Part shown: piece by piece, positions 1 through 7,669 of the stretch
How the letters are laid out: each line of letters starts with the position of its first letter
How positions within the stretch are numbered: position 1 is the stretch's first letter
Assembly (NCBI GenBank): GCA_036444495.1
Contig: JAZGBC010000155.1
Coordinates: 1-31,093 of the forward strand
DNA from: JAZGBC01 sp036444495
GTDB taxonomy: Bacteria; Pseudomonadota; Alphaproteobacteria; Kiloniellales; J153
Length of the DNA stretch: 31,093 bases
Direction of reading: 5' to 3'
Made by a program: the position numbers and the translations under genes
The notes under the pieces: generated by a model
Told to the model about the DNA's origin: nothing
Databases searched by the model: none
The model's input: the letters and a program-made list of their open reading frames with translations, nothing else

Positions 1-137
1 GGCGGCCCGAGACTTTGGGAGTAAATTGCCAAACCCAACGCGCGCGAATTCTGCCCGCGTTGCTTGTCGAGCATTATACCACGCCAGGGCCGCCATGCCG
101 CTGCCGCGCCAGGCTACCGCAGACTGAGCGCCCCGCG

Positions 138-1052
138 ATGCAGATCTACCTGCCCAGTGCCGAGAGGTCCGGGGAGGTCTTTCTGCTCCTCGGCATGGGC
201 GGTGGCGTAGGCTTTCTTTCGGGACTCTTCGGCGTGGGCGGCGGTTTCCTCATGACCCCGCTGCTCATCTTTATCGGCGTGCCCGCGCCGGTCGCCGTGG
301 GCACCGAGGCGAACCAGATCGTCGCTGCCTCGGTCTCGGGCGTGCTCGCCCACTGGCGGCGCGGCAACGTGGACATGAAGATGGGCCTTGTCCTGCTGCT
401 CGGCGGCTTGGCCGGGTCGACCGCAGGGGTCATGCTCTTTTCGCTGCTGCGCGAGATCGGCCAGATCGACCTGGTGATCCGGCTCTCCTTCGTCGTCTTC
501 CTCGGCATCATCGGCTCGCTGATGCTGTACGAGAGTCTGCGCTCCATGCGCCGGCGCAAGGCCGCGGGCGGTCAGCGACGCAAGCTGCACCAGCACACCT
601 GGGTGCACGGCCTGCCGTTCAAGATGCGCTTCCGCAAGTCGAAGCTCTACATCTCGGCGCTCCTGCCCCTTGCCGTGGGCTTTTTCGTCGGCGTGCTCGC
701 CGCGATCATGGGCGTGGGCGGGGGCTTCATCATAGTCCCGGCCATGATCTACCTGCTGGGCATGCCGACCGCCGTGGTCGTGGGCACCTCGCTGTTTCAG
801 ATCATCTTCGTGACCGCCAACGTGACCTTCCTGCAGGCCTACGCCAACCAGACGGTGGACGTGGTGCTGGCGCTGCTCCTGCTGACCGGCGCGGTCATCG
901 GCGCGCAGTACGGCGCCAAGGCGGGCGCCAAGCTGCACGGCGAGCAGCTGCGCGGCCTGCTGGCGGCCCTGGTGCTGCTGGTCTGCGGCAAGCTGTTCTA
1001 TGATCTGCTGGTCACGCCGGTGGACCTTTACTCCCTGGGGCTCGCGCAATGA
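138..1052 (+). CDS. TauE/SafE-family membrane transporter (putative sulfite/organosulfonate exporter)
   Basis: A predicted 304-residue polytopic inner-membrane protein. It has the internal two-fold repeat of the TauE/SafE family: a Gly-rich GVGGGF motif occurs near residues 31-37 and again near 192-197, each followed by a hydrophobic stretch and a VGT motif. The halves are joined by a basic cytoplasmic loop at about residues 136-172. Family members export sulfite, sulfoacetate or related sulfur compounds; the substrate here cannot be read from sequence. The ATG at 138 is chosen because the in-frame extension upstream, to a TTG at base 15, is Arg/Pro-rich and unlike the family. The stop overlaps the next gene's start by four bases (ATGA), so the two are probably translationally coupled. 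Bases 1-137 hold no gene that I can support. Confidence 0.88.
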   Translation: MQIYLPSAERSGEVFLLLGMGGGVGFLSGLFGVGGGFLMTPLLIFIGVPAPVAVGTEANQIVAASVSGVLAHWRRGNVDMKMGLVLLLGGLAGSTAGVMLFSLLREIGQIDLVIRLSFVVFLGIIGSLMLYESLRSMRRRKAAGGQRRKLHQHTWVHGLPFKMRFRKSKLYISALLPLAVGFFVGVLAAIMGVGGGFIIVPAMIYLLGMPTAVVVGTSLFQIIFVTANVTFLQAYANQTVDVVLALLLLTGAVIGAQYGAKAGAKLHGEQLRGLLAALVLLVCGKLFYDLLVTPVDLYSLGLAQ

Positions 1053-1816
1053 GCCGCCACCACGCGATCCGGCCCCCCGGCTTCGCCGTGGCTTGGCTGC
1101 TGCTGCTGGCCCTGTCCAGCCCGGCGCGGGCCACATCGGATGTTCTCGTCGCCGATCTTTCCCGGCACCTGGTGGCGATCACCACCGGGTTCGCCGGCAC
1201 CGACGTGCTGCTGTTCGGCGCCATCGAGGACAAGGGCGACGTGGTCGTCATCGTGCGCGGGCCGGACCGCCCGATGGTCATGCACCGCAAGAGCCGGGTG
1301 CTGGGCGTCTGGATCAACACGGCGAGCATGACTTTTGCCCGCGCGCCCAGTTTCTACGCCGTGGCCAGTTCCCGGCCATTGGCGCAAATCGCCGCCCAGA
1401 CCGTGCTGGCGCGCGAGGAGATGGGCATTCAGTACCTGCGCCTGGACCTGCCGCGGGCCAAGGCCTCGCCGAACGTGGCCGCCGAATGGCGCGCCGGCCT
1501 CATCCGCAACCATCAGCGCGACGGGCTCTATAAGACCGAGGTCGGACGCGTAATCTTTCTCGGCAACCGGCTGTTCCGGGCCGAGTTCCAACTGCCCGCT
1601 AACGTGCCGACCGGCGAATACCAGGTTAAGGTCCTTCTCCTGCAGGATGGGCACGTGGTCAAGGCCCAGACTACACCCCTGACGGTCGACAAGATCGGCG
1701 CCGAGGCACTGGTTTACAATTTTGCCTACGAACAATCCGCCTTGTACGGCATATTTGCGATCCTGGTCGCCTTGATGGCAGGATGGCTCGCCCATATGGC
1801 CTTCCGAAAGGCGTGA
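1049..1816 (+). CDS. TIGR02186-like membrane-anchored alphaproteobacterial protein
   Basis: A 255-residue protein matching my recollection of the TIGR02186 family, a conserved alphaproteobacterial protein of unknown function often beside a TauE-type exporter. Residues 1-29 form a signal peptide ending in SPARA. The middle (about 30-225) looks like a periplasmic beta-rich domain. A hydrophobic segment near residues 230-250 is followed by a short basic tail, giving a C-terminal membrane anchor with most of the protein outside the cytoplasm. The start overlaps the exporter's stop. The coupling suggests an accessory or partner of that exporter; this is inference. No catalytic motif is visible. 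Confidence 0.82.
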   Translation: MSRHHAIRPPGFAVAWLLLLALSSPARATSDVLVADLSRHLVAITTGFAGTDVLLFGAIEDKGDVVVIVRGPDRPMVMHRKSRVLGVWINTASMTFARAPSFYAVASSRPLAQIAAQTVLAREEMGIQYLRLDLPRAKASPNVAAEWRAGLIRNHQRDGLYKTEVGRVIFLGNRLFRAEFQLPANVPTGEYQVKVLLLQDGHVVKAQTTPLTVDKIGAEALVYNFAYEQSALYGIFAILVALMAGWLAHMAFRKA

Positions 1817-1824
1817 TACTCGAT

Positions 1825-2328
1825 ATGAGCGAAACGGCGGACGAATCTCAGGCGGCGCGGAAAAGCGACGATCGCATTTTCCTGGTGGTCGTGGACGAGA
1901 CCGAGGAAATGCAGGTCGCGCTGCGCTTCGCCTGCCAGCGGGCCCGCAACACGGGCGGCCGGGTGGCCCTGCTCTACGTCATCGAACCGGCCGAATTCCA
2001 GCACTGGATGGCGGTCCAGGACCTCATGCGCGAGGAGGCGCGCAGCGAGGGCGAGCAGCTCCTGCAACGGCTGGCCGCACAGGTCAACGAGCTGGTCGGC
2101 GCCATGCCGGTCCTTTACGTGCGCGAGGGCAAGGTGCGCGAGGAACTGTTCAAGCTGCTCGACGAGGAGCCGAGCATCTCGATCCTGGTGCTGGGCGCCA
2201 ACACCGGAACGCGCGGGCCCGGGCCGCTGGTCTCGGCCTTGACCGGCAAGATGATCGGAAAGCTGAGGGTCCCGGTCACCGTGGTGCCCGGGAATATGGG
2301 CGACGAGGACATCGATTCCATCAGCTAA
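1825..2328 (+). CDS. universal stress protein (UspA family)
   Basis: A 167-residue single Usp domain. After about 20 polar residues comes a first strand (IFLVVVDET). The C-terminal part has the nucleotide-binding pattern, VLGAN followed by a Gly-rich loop GTRGPGPL and then SALTGK, as in ATP-binding Usp proteins. It is likely a cytoplasmic stress or signalling protein; no ligand can be assigned. The ATG at 1825 lies eight bases after the preceding stop. An earlier in-frame ATG at 1783 would overlap the upstream gene by 34 bases and add a non-family N-terminus, so it was not chosen. It probably belongs to the same transcript as the exporter and the TIGR02186-like protein. Bases 2329-2489 hold a 6-bp hairpin (2365-2381) and no gene. 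Confidence 0.85.
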   Translation: MSETADESQAARKSDDRIFLVVVDETEEMQVALRFACQRARNTGGRVALLYVIEPAEFQHWMAVQDLMREEARSEGEQLLQRLAAQVNELVGAMPVLYVREGKVREELFKLLDEEPSISILVLGANTGTRGPGPLVSALTGKMIGKLRVPVTVVPGNMGDEDIDSIS

Positions 2329-2489
2329 CCCTTTGATACTTGGTAATTAGGCAGGAAATCCTGGAGGCTCGGCATGAGCCTTGTGGGCGAGGCTTGAACT
2401 GCGTGATACAATGGCGCACATATGGCCTGAGCAGGCGGACTGATGGCGGACCCCGCTAGGTCCGGGGATCAGGCAGGAGGAGTTGTAAA

Positions 2490-3044
2490 GTGTTTATTCA
2501 GACCGAGGCGACGCCCAATCCGGCGACCTTGAAGTTCTTGCCGGGGCGCGAGGTGGCCGGTTCCACGACGGCCGATTTTCCCAGCCGGGAAAGCGCGGCG
2601 CGCTCGCCGCTGGCCGAACGGCTCTTCGCCGTGGACGGCGTGAGCGGCGTGTTCCTCGGCGCCGATTTCGTCACCGTCACCAAGGCCGAGGACAAGGACT
2701 GGTACCTGATCAAGCCGGCGATCCTGGGCGTTATCATGGAGCACTTCGCGGCCGGACGGCCGGTGCTTCTGGCGGCGGAAGGCGAGCCCGGCGCGGGTGC
2801 CGCGGAGGAGGACAGCGAGGTGGTCTCCATGATCAAGGAGCTGTTGGACACGCGGGTGCGTCCCGCGGTCGCGCAGGACGGCGGCGACATCGTTTTCCAT
2901 GGTTATGAGGAGGGCGTGGTGTTTCTGCACATGCAGGGGGCCTGTGCGGGCTGCCCGAGCGCCACGGCGACGCTCAAGATGGGCATCGAGAACATGCTGC
3001 GCCACTACATTCCGGAGATAGTCGAGGTCCGCGCCGTCGTGTGA
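2490..3044 (+). CDS. NifU/Nfu-type Fe-S cluster carrier protein
   Basis: A 184-residue protein with two domains. The N-terminal Nfu domain (about residues 1-90) opens with the family signature FIQTEATPNPATLKFLPG. The C-terminal NifU-like domain (about 110-184) carries the Cys152-X2-Cys155 pair (CAGC) that binds a [4Fe-4S] cluster at a dimer interface. The architecture matches alphaproteobacterial and mitochondrial Nfu, which receives clusters from the general assembly machinery and passes them to client enzymes. Two radical-SAM or Fe-S-dependent functions nearby, such as MiaB, are plausible clients, but this is not shown here. Start is GTG, nine bases after a strong AGGAGG (2475-2480). It appears to have its own transcription unit. 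Confidence 0.93.
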   Translation: MFIQTEATPNPATLKFLPGREVAGSTTADFPSRESAARSPLAERLFAVDGVSGVFLGADFVTVTKAEDKDWYLIKPAILGVIMEHFAAGRPVLLAAEGEPGAGAAEEDSEVVSMIKELLDTRVRPAVAQDGGDIVFHGYEEGVVFLHMQGACAGCPSATATLKMGIENMLRHYIPEIVEVRAVV

Positions 3045-3164
3045 TCGGCGCGCCGGGCCGCCAAGGGGCGGTCCTCGGTGTCGGGTGCCAAGGACCCGGT
3101 ACCGAATAACGACGGCGGCTGGGGGAAAACCGCCGGGACGACGATGGGGAGGGGACAGGTCTCC

Positions 3165-4193
3165 ATGTTGCTTTGCCTTGGGCGTGCGGCCGGCGGATTC
3201 CGGCCGTATGGCTTATTCGTGGGCTTGACCCTGGTCCTGGGCCTGTCGGGCCATGATCCGGCGCTGGCCGCGCCGGAAGCCGCGAAAGCGGTTGCGGCGA
3301 AACCTCCAGAAGTGCAGCTCGGTGCCTGGCTCTCCGCCTCGCTCGGCCCGCGTGCCTTCGTGCCGCGTGTCCCGGGCGGTGCCGAACTGCTCGATCTCCA
3401 CGGCGCAGCCGGTCTGGAGCGGGCCTTCGAGGCGCGCGGTTTCAGGCTGGCCGACGTGCGCGGTGGCCGGCGCGCCGTGCCGCGGCTTTATGTGACCCAC
3501 ATGCCACGTGATTTATCCGGGCTGAGAGACGTCAAGGCGCGCAAGGCCCTATTCCTGCGCGCCCTTCTGCCCATCGTGCTCATGGCGAACGAGGAGATTC
3601 ACGTCCTGCGGCGCCGGACGGCCGCTCTGGTGCGGCGCGAGGCCGGCGGTGATCCGCTATGGGGCTCCGAGCGTGTCTGGCTCGCCGCCCTGAGCGAGCG
3701 TTACGGCGTGTCCGATGGCGACCGCGTCGAGCTCCTGCGCCGGCTGGACGGGGCTCCGGTGAGCCTGGCCCTGGCCCAGTCGATCCAGGAAAGCGGCTGG
3801 GGCAGCTCGCGCTTCGCGCGCAAGGGCAACGCGCTCTTCGGACAGCGGACCTGGAAGAACGCCATTCCCGGCCTGGTTCCCGAACGGCGCGAGGAGGGCA
3901 AGGCCCACCGGGTGCGTGCCTTTGCCGATCTCATGGCGGCGGCGCGCTCTTATATGCACAACCTGAACACCCACCCGGCCTACGAGGACTTCCGCCGCCT
4001 GCGCGCGCGCTTGCGGGCCAGCGGCGAGCATGCGCAGGGGAAACGTCTGGCCGCTACGCTTCTGCGCTATGCCGAAGAGGGTCCCGGGTACGTGAAAGCG
4101 CTTCACATCATCATGCGCACGAACGCGCTTCATGCCTTCGACCGTGCGCGCCTGTCCAGCGGTATCCTGGCGCGCGCCGGCCTGAGCAGCTAG
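3165..4193 (+). CDS. secreted glucosaminidase-domain protein (Bax-like peptidoglycan hydrolase)
   Basis: A 342-residue protein with an N-terminal signal peptide, a hydrophobic core (LFVGLTLVLGL) and a likely cleavage site after ALAA. The C-terminal half carries a glucosaminidase (GH73/Bax-like) domain. Its motif is LAQSIQESGWGSSRFA, with Glu209 as the probable catalytic acid, followed by NALFGQRTW. Members cleave the N-acetylglucosaminyl bond of peptidoglycan in the periplasm. ATG 3165 is preferred because GGGGAGGGG (3147-3155) lies about nine bases upstream and the signal peptide then starts directly. A GTG at 3078 is an alternative that adds 29 polar residues. The gene converges with the deacetylase at 4418-5494, which also acts on cell-envelope sugars. 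Confidence 0.87.
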   Translation: MLLCLGRAAGGFRPYGLFVGLTLVLGLSGHDPALAAPEAAKAVAAKPPEVQLGAWLSASLGPRAFVPRVPGGAELLDLHGAAGLERAFEARGFRLADVRGGRRAVPRLYVTHMPRDLSGLRDVKARKALFLRALLPIVLMANEEIHVLRRRTAALVRREAGGDPLWGSERVWLAALSERYGVSDGDRVELLRRLDGAPVSLALAQSIQESGWGSSRFARKGNALFGQRTWKNAIPGLVPERREEGKAHRVRAFADLMAAARSYMHNLNTHPAYEDFRRLRARLRASGEHAQGKRLAATLLRYAEEGPGYVKALHIIMRTNALHAFDRARLSSGILARAGLSS

Positions 4194-4222
4194 ACCGGAT
4201 TCGGCATTCACTCCCGCCAGCA

Positions 4223-4384
4223 GTCATCCCGGAAGCCGGTTTGCCTTAAATCTTCGATTTAATCCGGCAAACCGAGCTATCCGGGATCTATAGCCCGGTC
4301 ATGTCTGTTTGTTGTCCTGGGTCCCGGATCGCTGGCTTTTCTAACCAAATCGATGATTTGGAGAAAAGCCGCGTCCGGGATGAC
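4223..4384. repeat. REPIN-like element: two hairpins bounded by an 11-bp inverted repeat
   Basis: The ends are perfect inverted repeats, GTCATCCCGGA (4223-4233) and TCCGGGATGAC (4374-4384). Inside are two separate hairpins. The first pairs 4226-4233 with 4280-4287, 4237-4245 with 4266-4274 and 4246-4252 with 4256-4262. The second pairs 4322-4328 with 4374-4380, 4334-4340 with 4364-4370 and 4345-4351 with 4355-4361. Both share the CCCGGA/TCCGGG base but have different stems. It lies between two convergent genes and may also end transcription. This form is typical of repetitive extragenic palindromes; copy number cannot be seen from one window. Confidence 0.7.
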
Positions 4385-4417
4385 ACTGGATGTCGATTCA
4401 GCCTAGGAGATTTAAAT

Positions 4418-5494
4418 TCAAGGCAGCACGTAGAACTGGGTCCCGAACCAGCGCCAGCGTCCCTGGGGGCCCGGCAGGGTGCAGTTGATGCGCTGGCGTC
4501 CCGGCTTGAAGGGCTGGGACAGGCGGGTTTCGATGCGCCGCTCGCCCAGCCGTTCCAGGGAAATCTCACTCGCCCCGGCGAAGCAGTTGAGCGCCGAGAG
4601 CCCCTTGATGCCTTCGGCCACCGTGAAACCGAACAGCGGCGGGTTGTTCGCCGGGCGGATCAAGGGATCGGCCGGCAGGACGTCCTCGACGGGAAGCGGC
4701 AGGGCGCCCGCGACCAGACGGAAGCGCTCCAGGTTGCCGTAGGCCTCGTTGAGGGGAAAACGAGGCAAAGCGAAGCGGTCGCCGCTGCGCGCCAGCGCGC
4801 CCGAGTGCTGGCCGAAGGCGGCCTTGAAGCCGGCCTCGGCCACGATGTCGCGAAGCTCCAGACTTATCTCGCCGTAAGGGTAGGCGAAGAGCTCGGGCAC
4901 TGCGCCCAGCTTTTCCTCGAAGCGGCGCGAGGCGCGCTCGATCCCGGCGCGGGCCGCGGCGGCGGACAGCTTGGGCATGTGGCCGTGGCGGGCTGAATGG
5001 TGTCCGATGGTGACCAATTCATCGGCCGCCATCTCCCGAACCTGCGCCCAGCTCATGTAGCCGGCAAGGCTTTGGTCCGCCGCGTCGGTGGAGACGAAGA
5101 GCGTGAAGGGGATTCCCGCGGCCTTGAGGCGCGGCCAGGCCTCGGCATAGACCGAGGCAAAGGCGTCGTCGATGGTGATCCCGATCGCGCGATCGGGCAG
5201 GGTGCGGTTTCTTTCCAGCGCCTCCACGATCTCGGGCAGTGGCAGGACCCGGTAGCGCCCCGACGTCAACTCCTCCAGATGCGCTAGAAACTGGTCTGTC
5301 CGAATGTTGGTCGAGGGATAGTCCGCCTCGCCGAATCGGTGATACATGAGGATCACGGCGCCGTTGTCGGCGGCCGGTGCGGCGGCGGCCGTGTCTTCCC
5401 AGGCGGCCCAGGGCCCCGGCAGGCCCAAGACGGCGGCGAGCAACAGCCTCCATGCGAGGCGGCGCCCCCGCGTGACCATGCCTCCCTTCCGCAC
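4418..5494 (-). CDS. exported NodB-type polysaccharide deacetylase
   Basis: A 358-residue protein with an N-terminal signal peptide (a basic start, then LLLAAVLGL and an Ala-rich cleavage region). It has a NodB homology domain: ILMYHRF near residue 50, the TxDD metal/catalytic motif at 107-110 (TIDD), the metal-binding HSARH at 166-170, and FAYPYG at 203-208. Such enzymes remove N-acetyl groups from envelope or extracellular glycans in a metal-dependent way. The exact substrate is unknown. The first codon used is GTG with a G-rich ribosome binding site upstream; the ATG at 5479 (residue 6) is an equally possible start. The gene is divergent from the nitroreductase gene, sharing bases 5495-5641, and convergent with the glucosaminidase gene. 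Confidence 0.87.
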   Translation of the reverse strand: MRKGGMVTRGRRLAWRLLLAAVLGLPGPWAAWEDTAAAAPAADNGAVILMYHRFGEADYPSTNIRTDQFLAHLEELTSGRYRVLPLPEIVEALERNRTLPDRAIGITIDDAFASVYAEAWPRLKAAGIPFTLFVSTDAADQSLAGYMSWAQVREMAADELVTIGHHSARHGHMPKLSAAAARAGIERASRRFEEKLGAVPELFAYPYGEISLELRDIVAEAGFKAAFGQHSGALARSGDRFALPRFPLNEAYGNLERFRLVAGALPLPVEDVLPADPLIRPANNPPLFGFTVAEGIKGLSALNCFAGASEISLERLGERRIETRLSQPFKPGRQRINCTLPGPQGRWRWFGTQFYVLP

Positions 5495-5641
5495 CCTGGC
5501 ACCCCCTTGTCTTGCGCGATCACTCCTGGGATTCTATCGCCGCACGGGCCGGGCACTCAAGAGCGCCGCCCGCGTTAAAGCCGGATCCCCCGCGCCTGGG
5601 CCCGGACCGGCCGGTTCAAGCCAAAAGGGAAGAGGCAGGCG

Positions 5642-6232
5642 GTGAGTAAGATATTGAACGACTCGGGCCTGGACCTCTTGTTCCGGGAGGCCCGGACCCA
5701 TTCCCACTGGTTGGACGGCGAGGTGAGCGACGTGCTGCTGCAGGCCGTCTACGATCTGGCCAAGATGCCGCCCACCAGCGCCAACTGCAGCCCCATGCGC
5801 GTGCTTTTCCTGCGCTCGCGCGAGGCCAAGGAACGGCTTCGTCCGGCGCTCATGGAGGGCAACGTGGATAAGACCATGGCCGCGCCGGCCACCGCGGTCA
5901 TCGCCTACGACACCGAGTTCTACGAGCTTCTGCCGAGGCTTTTTCCGCACGAAGACGCGCGCGCCTGGTTTGCCGGTAACGAGGCCCTGATCGAGGAGAC
6001 GGCATTCCGCAACGGCACGCTGCAGGGGGCCTATTTCATGCTGGCCGCGCGCGCGCTGGGCCTCGACTGCGGACCCATGTCCGGTTTCGGCCGGGAGGCG
6101 GTCGATAGGGAGTTCTTCCCTGACGGGCGGGTCAAATCCAACTTCCTGTGCAACCTGGCCTACGGCGACGCCGGCAAACTGCATCCGCGCTCCCCGCGCC
6201 TGGATTTCGACGATGCCTGCGAGATCCTATGA
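5642..6232 (+). CDS. RutE-like nitroreductase-family protein (malonic semialdehyde reductase)
   Basis: A 196-residue protein, the same length as E. coli RutE. It shares long recognisable blocks with RutE: an early ARTH, PPTSANCSP near residues 43-51, a middle TEFYELLPRLFPHEDAR block, and ALGLDCGPMSGF near 136-147. RutE reduces malonic semialdehyde to 3-hydroxypropionate in pyrimidine breakdown. No other rut gene is present here, so the role may be general aldehyde or nitro reduction with FMN. Start is GTG, with AAGGGAAGAGG a few bases upstream. It is transcribed away from the deacetylase and is separated from tsaB by 54 bases. Confidence 0.85.
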   Translation: MSKILNDSGLDLLFREARTHSHWLDGEVSDVLLQAVYDLAKMPPTSANCSPMRVLFLRSREAKERLRPALMEGNVDKTMAAPATAVIAYDTEFYELLPRLFPHEDARAWFAGNEALIEETAFRNGTLQGAYFMLAARALGLDCGPMSGFGREAVDREFFPDGRVKSNFLCNLAYGDAGKLHPRSPRLDFDDACEIL

Positions 6233-6286
6233 TCCAGGGACCTAACTATGGGGTGAGCTTGGCGCGGGACCGGGAAAGAGGCGCCC

Positions 6287-7003
6287 ATGCCTGATCGCGC
6301 GCGTAGTCTGCTCGCCCTGGATGCGGCGGGCGCGGCCTGCTCGGCCGCCGTCTGGCGCGACGGGGCGATTGCGGCGCAGAGCTTCGAGCTCATGACCCGC
6401 GGCCAGGCCGAACGCCTGGTGCCCATGATACAGGAAGTGATGGACCAGGCCGGGCTAGGCTACGAGGCGCTGGACGCCATTGCGGTCACCCGTGGACCCG
6501 GCGGCTTTACCGGGGTGCGCATTGGGCTGGCCACGGCCCGGGCGCTGGCGCTGGCCTGCGGCAAGCCCTTGATCGGACTGAGCAACTTCGAGGCCGTGGC
6601 CGCTGCCGTGCCGGATGACGAACGGGAGTGCGGAACCCTGGCCGTCCTGATCGGCGCCAAGCGGCGCGAGGTCTATGCCCAGGCCTTCTCCCGCGATCTG
6701 GCGCCTTTGACCGAGGCCGGGCTCTTCGCGCCGGAAGCGCTGGATGGGGCGCTGCCGGGCGGGCCGTTCGTCCTGGCCGGCGATGCAGCCCCACAGGCCG
6801 CGCCGGTCCTGCGGGCGGCGGGGCGTGAGCTCCGCCTGGCGTCATCGCCGGGGCATGCGGATGCGGCCTTTGTGGCCGAACTGGCCGCCTGCCGGCCCCT
6901 GCCGGGGGCGGATGCCTCTCCGCCCCAGCCCATATACCTGCGCGCGCCGGACGTCACCCTGCCCGGAGCCCAAGTTCCAGCGGAAGCGGAGCAAAACTCA
7001 TGA
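6287..7003 (+). CDS. tsaB: tRNA threonylcarbamoyladenosine biosynthesis protein TsaB
   Basis: A 238-residue member of the ASKHA/actin-like fold family. The start LLALDAAGAACSAAV (about 8-22) is the phosphate-1 strand, and the family signature GPGGFTGVRIG lies at residues 70-80. TsaB has no catalytic centre. It is the scaffold partner of TsaD in adding threonylcarbamoyl to A37 of ANN-decoding tRNAs. It overlaps rimI by four bases (ATGA), the common bacterial arrangement. The C-terminal third is Ala/Pro-rich and diverges, as usual. tsaD and tsaE are not in the window. Confidence 0.93.
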   Translation: MPDRARSLLALDAAGAACSAAVWRDGAIAAQSFELMTRGQAERLVPMIQEVMDQAGLGYEALDAIAVTRGPGGFTGVRIGLATARALALACGKPLIGLSNFEAVAAAVPDDERECGTLAVLIGAKRREVYAQAFSRDLAPLTEAGLFAPEALDGALPGGPFVLAGDAAPQAAPVLRAAGRELRLASSPGHADAAFVAELAACRPLPGADASPPQPIYLRAPDVTLPGAQVPAEAEQNS

Positions 7004-7500
7004 ACGCCCCGGCCATAGCGATCAAGGTGCGCGAGGCGGGTCCGCTGGATGTTGCGGCCATCTCGGTCCTGCACGCGGCCTGCTTTGCCGATGGTTTGGG
7101 TGGCGAGGCCTGGAATGAATCCGCGATCGCCCAGATCATGGCCATGCCGGGTACCTACGGGCTGATCGTGACCGAAGAGGCCGCGGCCGGGGCCGGCGAG
7201 GCGCCCGCGGGGTTCGCACTGGCCCGTGTTGCCGGTGCGGAGTGCGAGATACTGTCCCTTGGCGTGCCGGCGCCTTGGCGCCGGCGTGGCCTGGGGCGTG
7301 TCCTGGTCAAGGCCGCGCTCGCCCACGGCCACGAAGCCGGTGCGGCCCGGGCCTTTCTGGAGGTGGCCGAGGACAATTCCGCCGCCCGCGCGCTTTATCT
7401 CGCCGAGGGATTTTCCGTGGTCAGCCGGCGCCCGGGCCATTACCGGCGTGGGGCCGCCCTCAAGGACGCGCTCGTCTTCGCCCGGGAGTTGATACCCTGA
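7000..7500 (+). CDS. rimI: RimI-type GNAT N-acetyltransferase
   Basis: A 166-residue GNAT-fold protein. The acetyl-CoA pyrophosphate-binding loop is RRRGLG at residues 94-99, preceded by LSLGVPAPW. The conserved EVAEDNSAARALYLAEGF block marks the C-terminal half of RimI proteins. RimI acetylates the N-terminal alanine of ribosomal protein S18. The start ATG overlaps the tsaB stop, so the pair is translated together. It is slightly longer than E. coli RimI (148 residues), mainly through an Ala/Gly-rich loop at about 60-70. Confidence 0.9.
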   Translation: MNAPAIAIKVREAGPLDVAAISVLHAACFADGLGGEAWNESAIAQIMAMPGTYGLIVTEEAAAGAGEAPAGFALARVAGAECEILSLGVPAPWRRRGLGRVLVKAALAHGHEAGAARAFLEVAEDNSAARALYLAEGFSVVSRRPGHYRRGAALKDALVFARELIP

Positions 7501-7550
7501 ATTAAGGCGCGCGAGGCACCGCCCCGAATTCTCATTAAAAAGGTGCGGCT

Positions 7551-7669
7551 ACTTGAGTTTTTTGGAATTCCACGACTTTCCGTACTATTTTGGCTCAAGT
7601 CTATTGTTGCTTTATGAGCAACCGGTAACTATATAGATGACATATCATCTATAAGGGTAAGAAACGATT
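7551..7669 (+). promoter_or_regulatory. AT-rich mucR control region with three inverted repeats
   Basis: This is one of the few AT-rich stretches in the window. It contains ACTTGAG (7551-7557) with its inverse CTCAAGT (7594-7600), a hairpin GTTGCT/AGCAAC (7606-7622), and a 9-bp inverted repeat TATAGATGA/TCATCTATA with a four-base spacer (7632-7653). The last lies 16 bases before the start codon, next to the AAGGG ribosome binding site, and overlaps a possible -10 (CTATAT, 7629-7634). MucR/Ros proteins are known to bind AT-rich DNA upstream of their own genes, so autoregulation is likely. The precise promoter is inference. Confidence 0.5.

Noticed and set aside
15..137. An N-terminal extension of the TauE/SafE exporter from a TTG at base 15
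   Set aside because: The reading is Arg/Pro/Cys-rich, unlike any family N-terminus, and ATG 138 gives a standard-length protein.
2400..2424. A promoter for the Nfu gene around TTGAAC (2394-2399) and ACATAT (2418-2423)
   Set aside because: The -10 match is only about half of the consensus, and an alternative TACAAT (2407-2412) has wrong spacing, so I do not list it as a feature.
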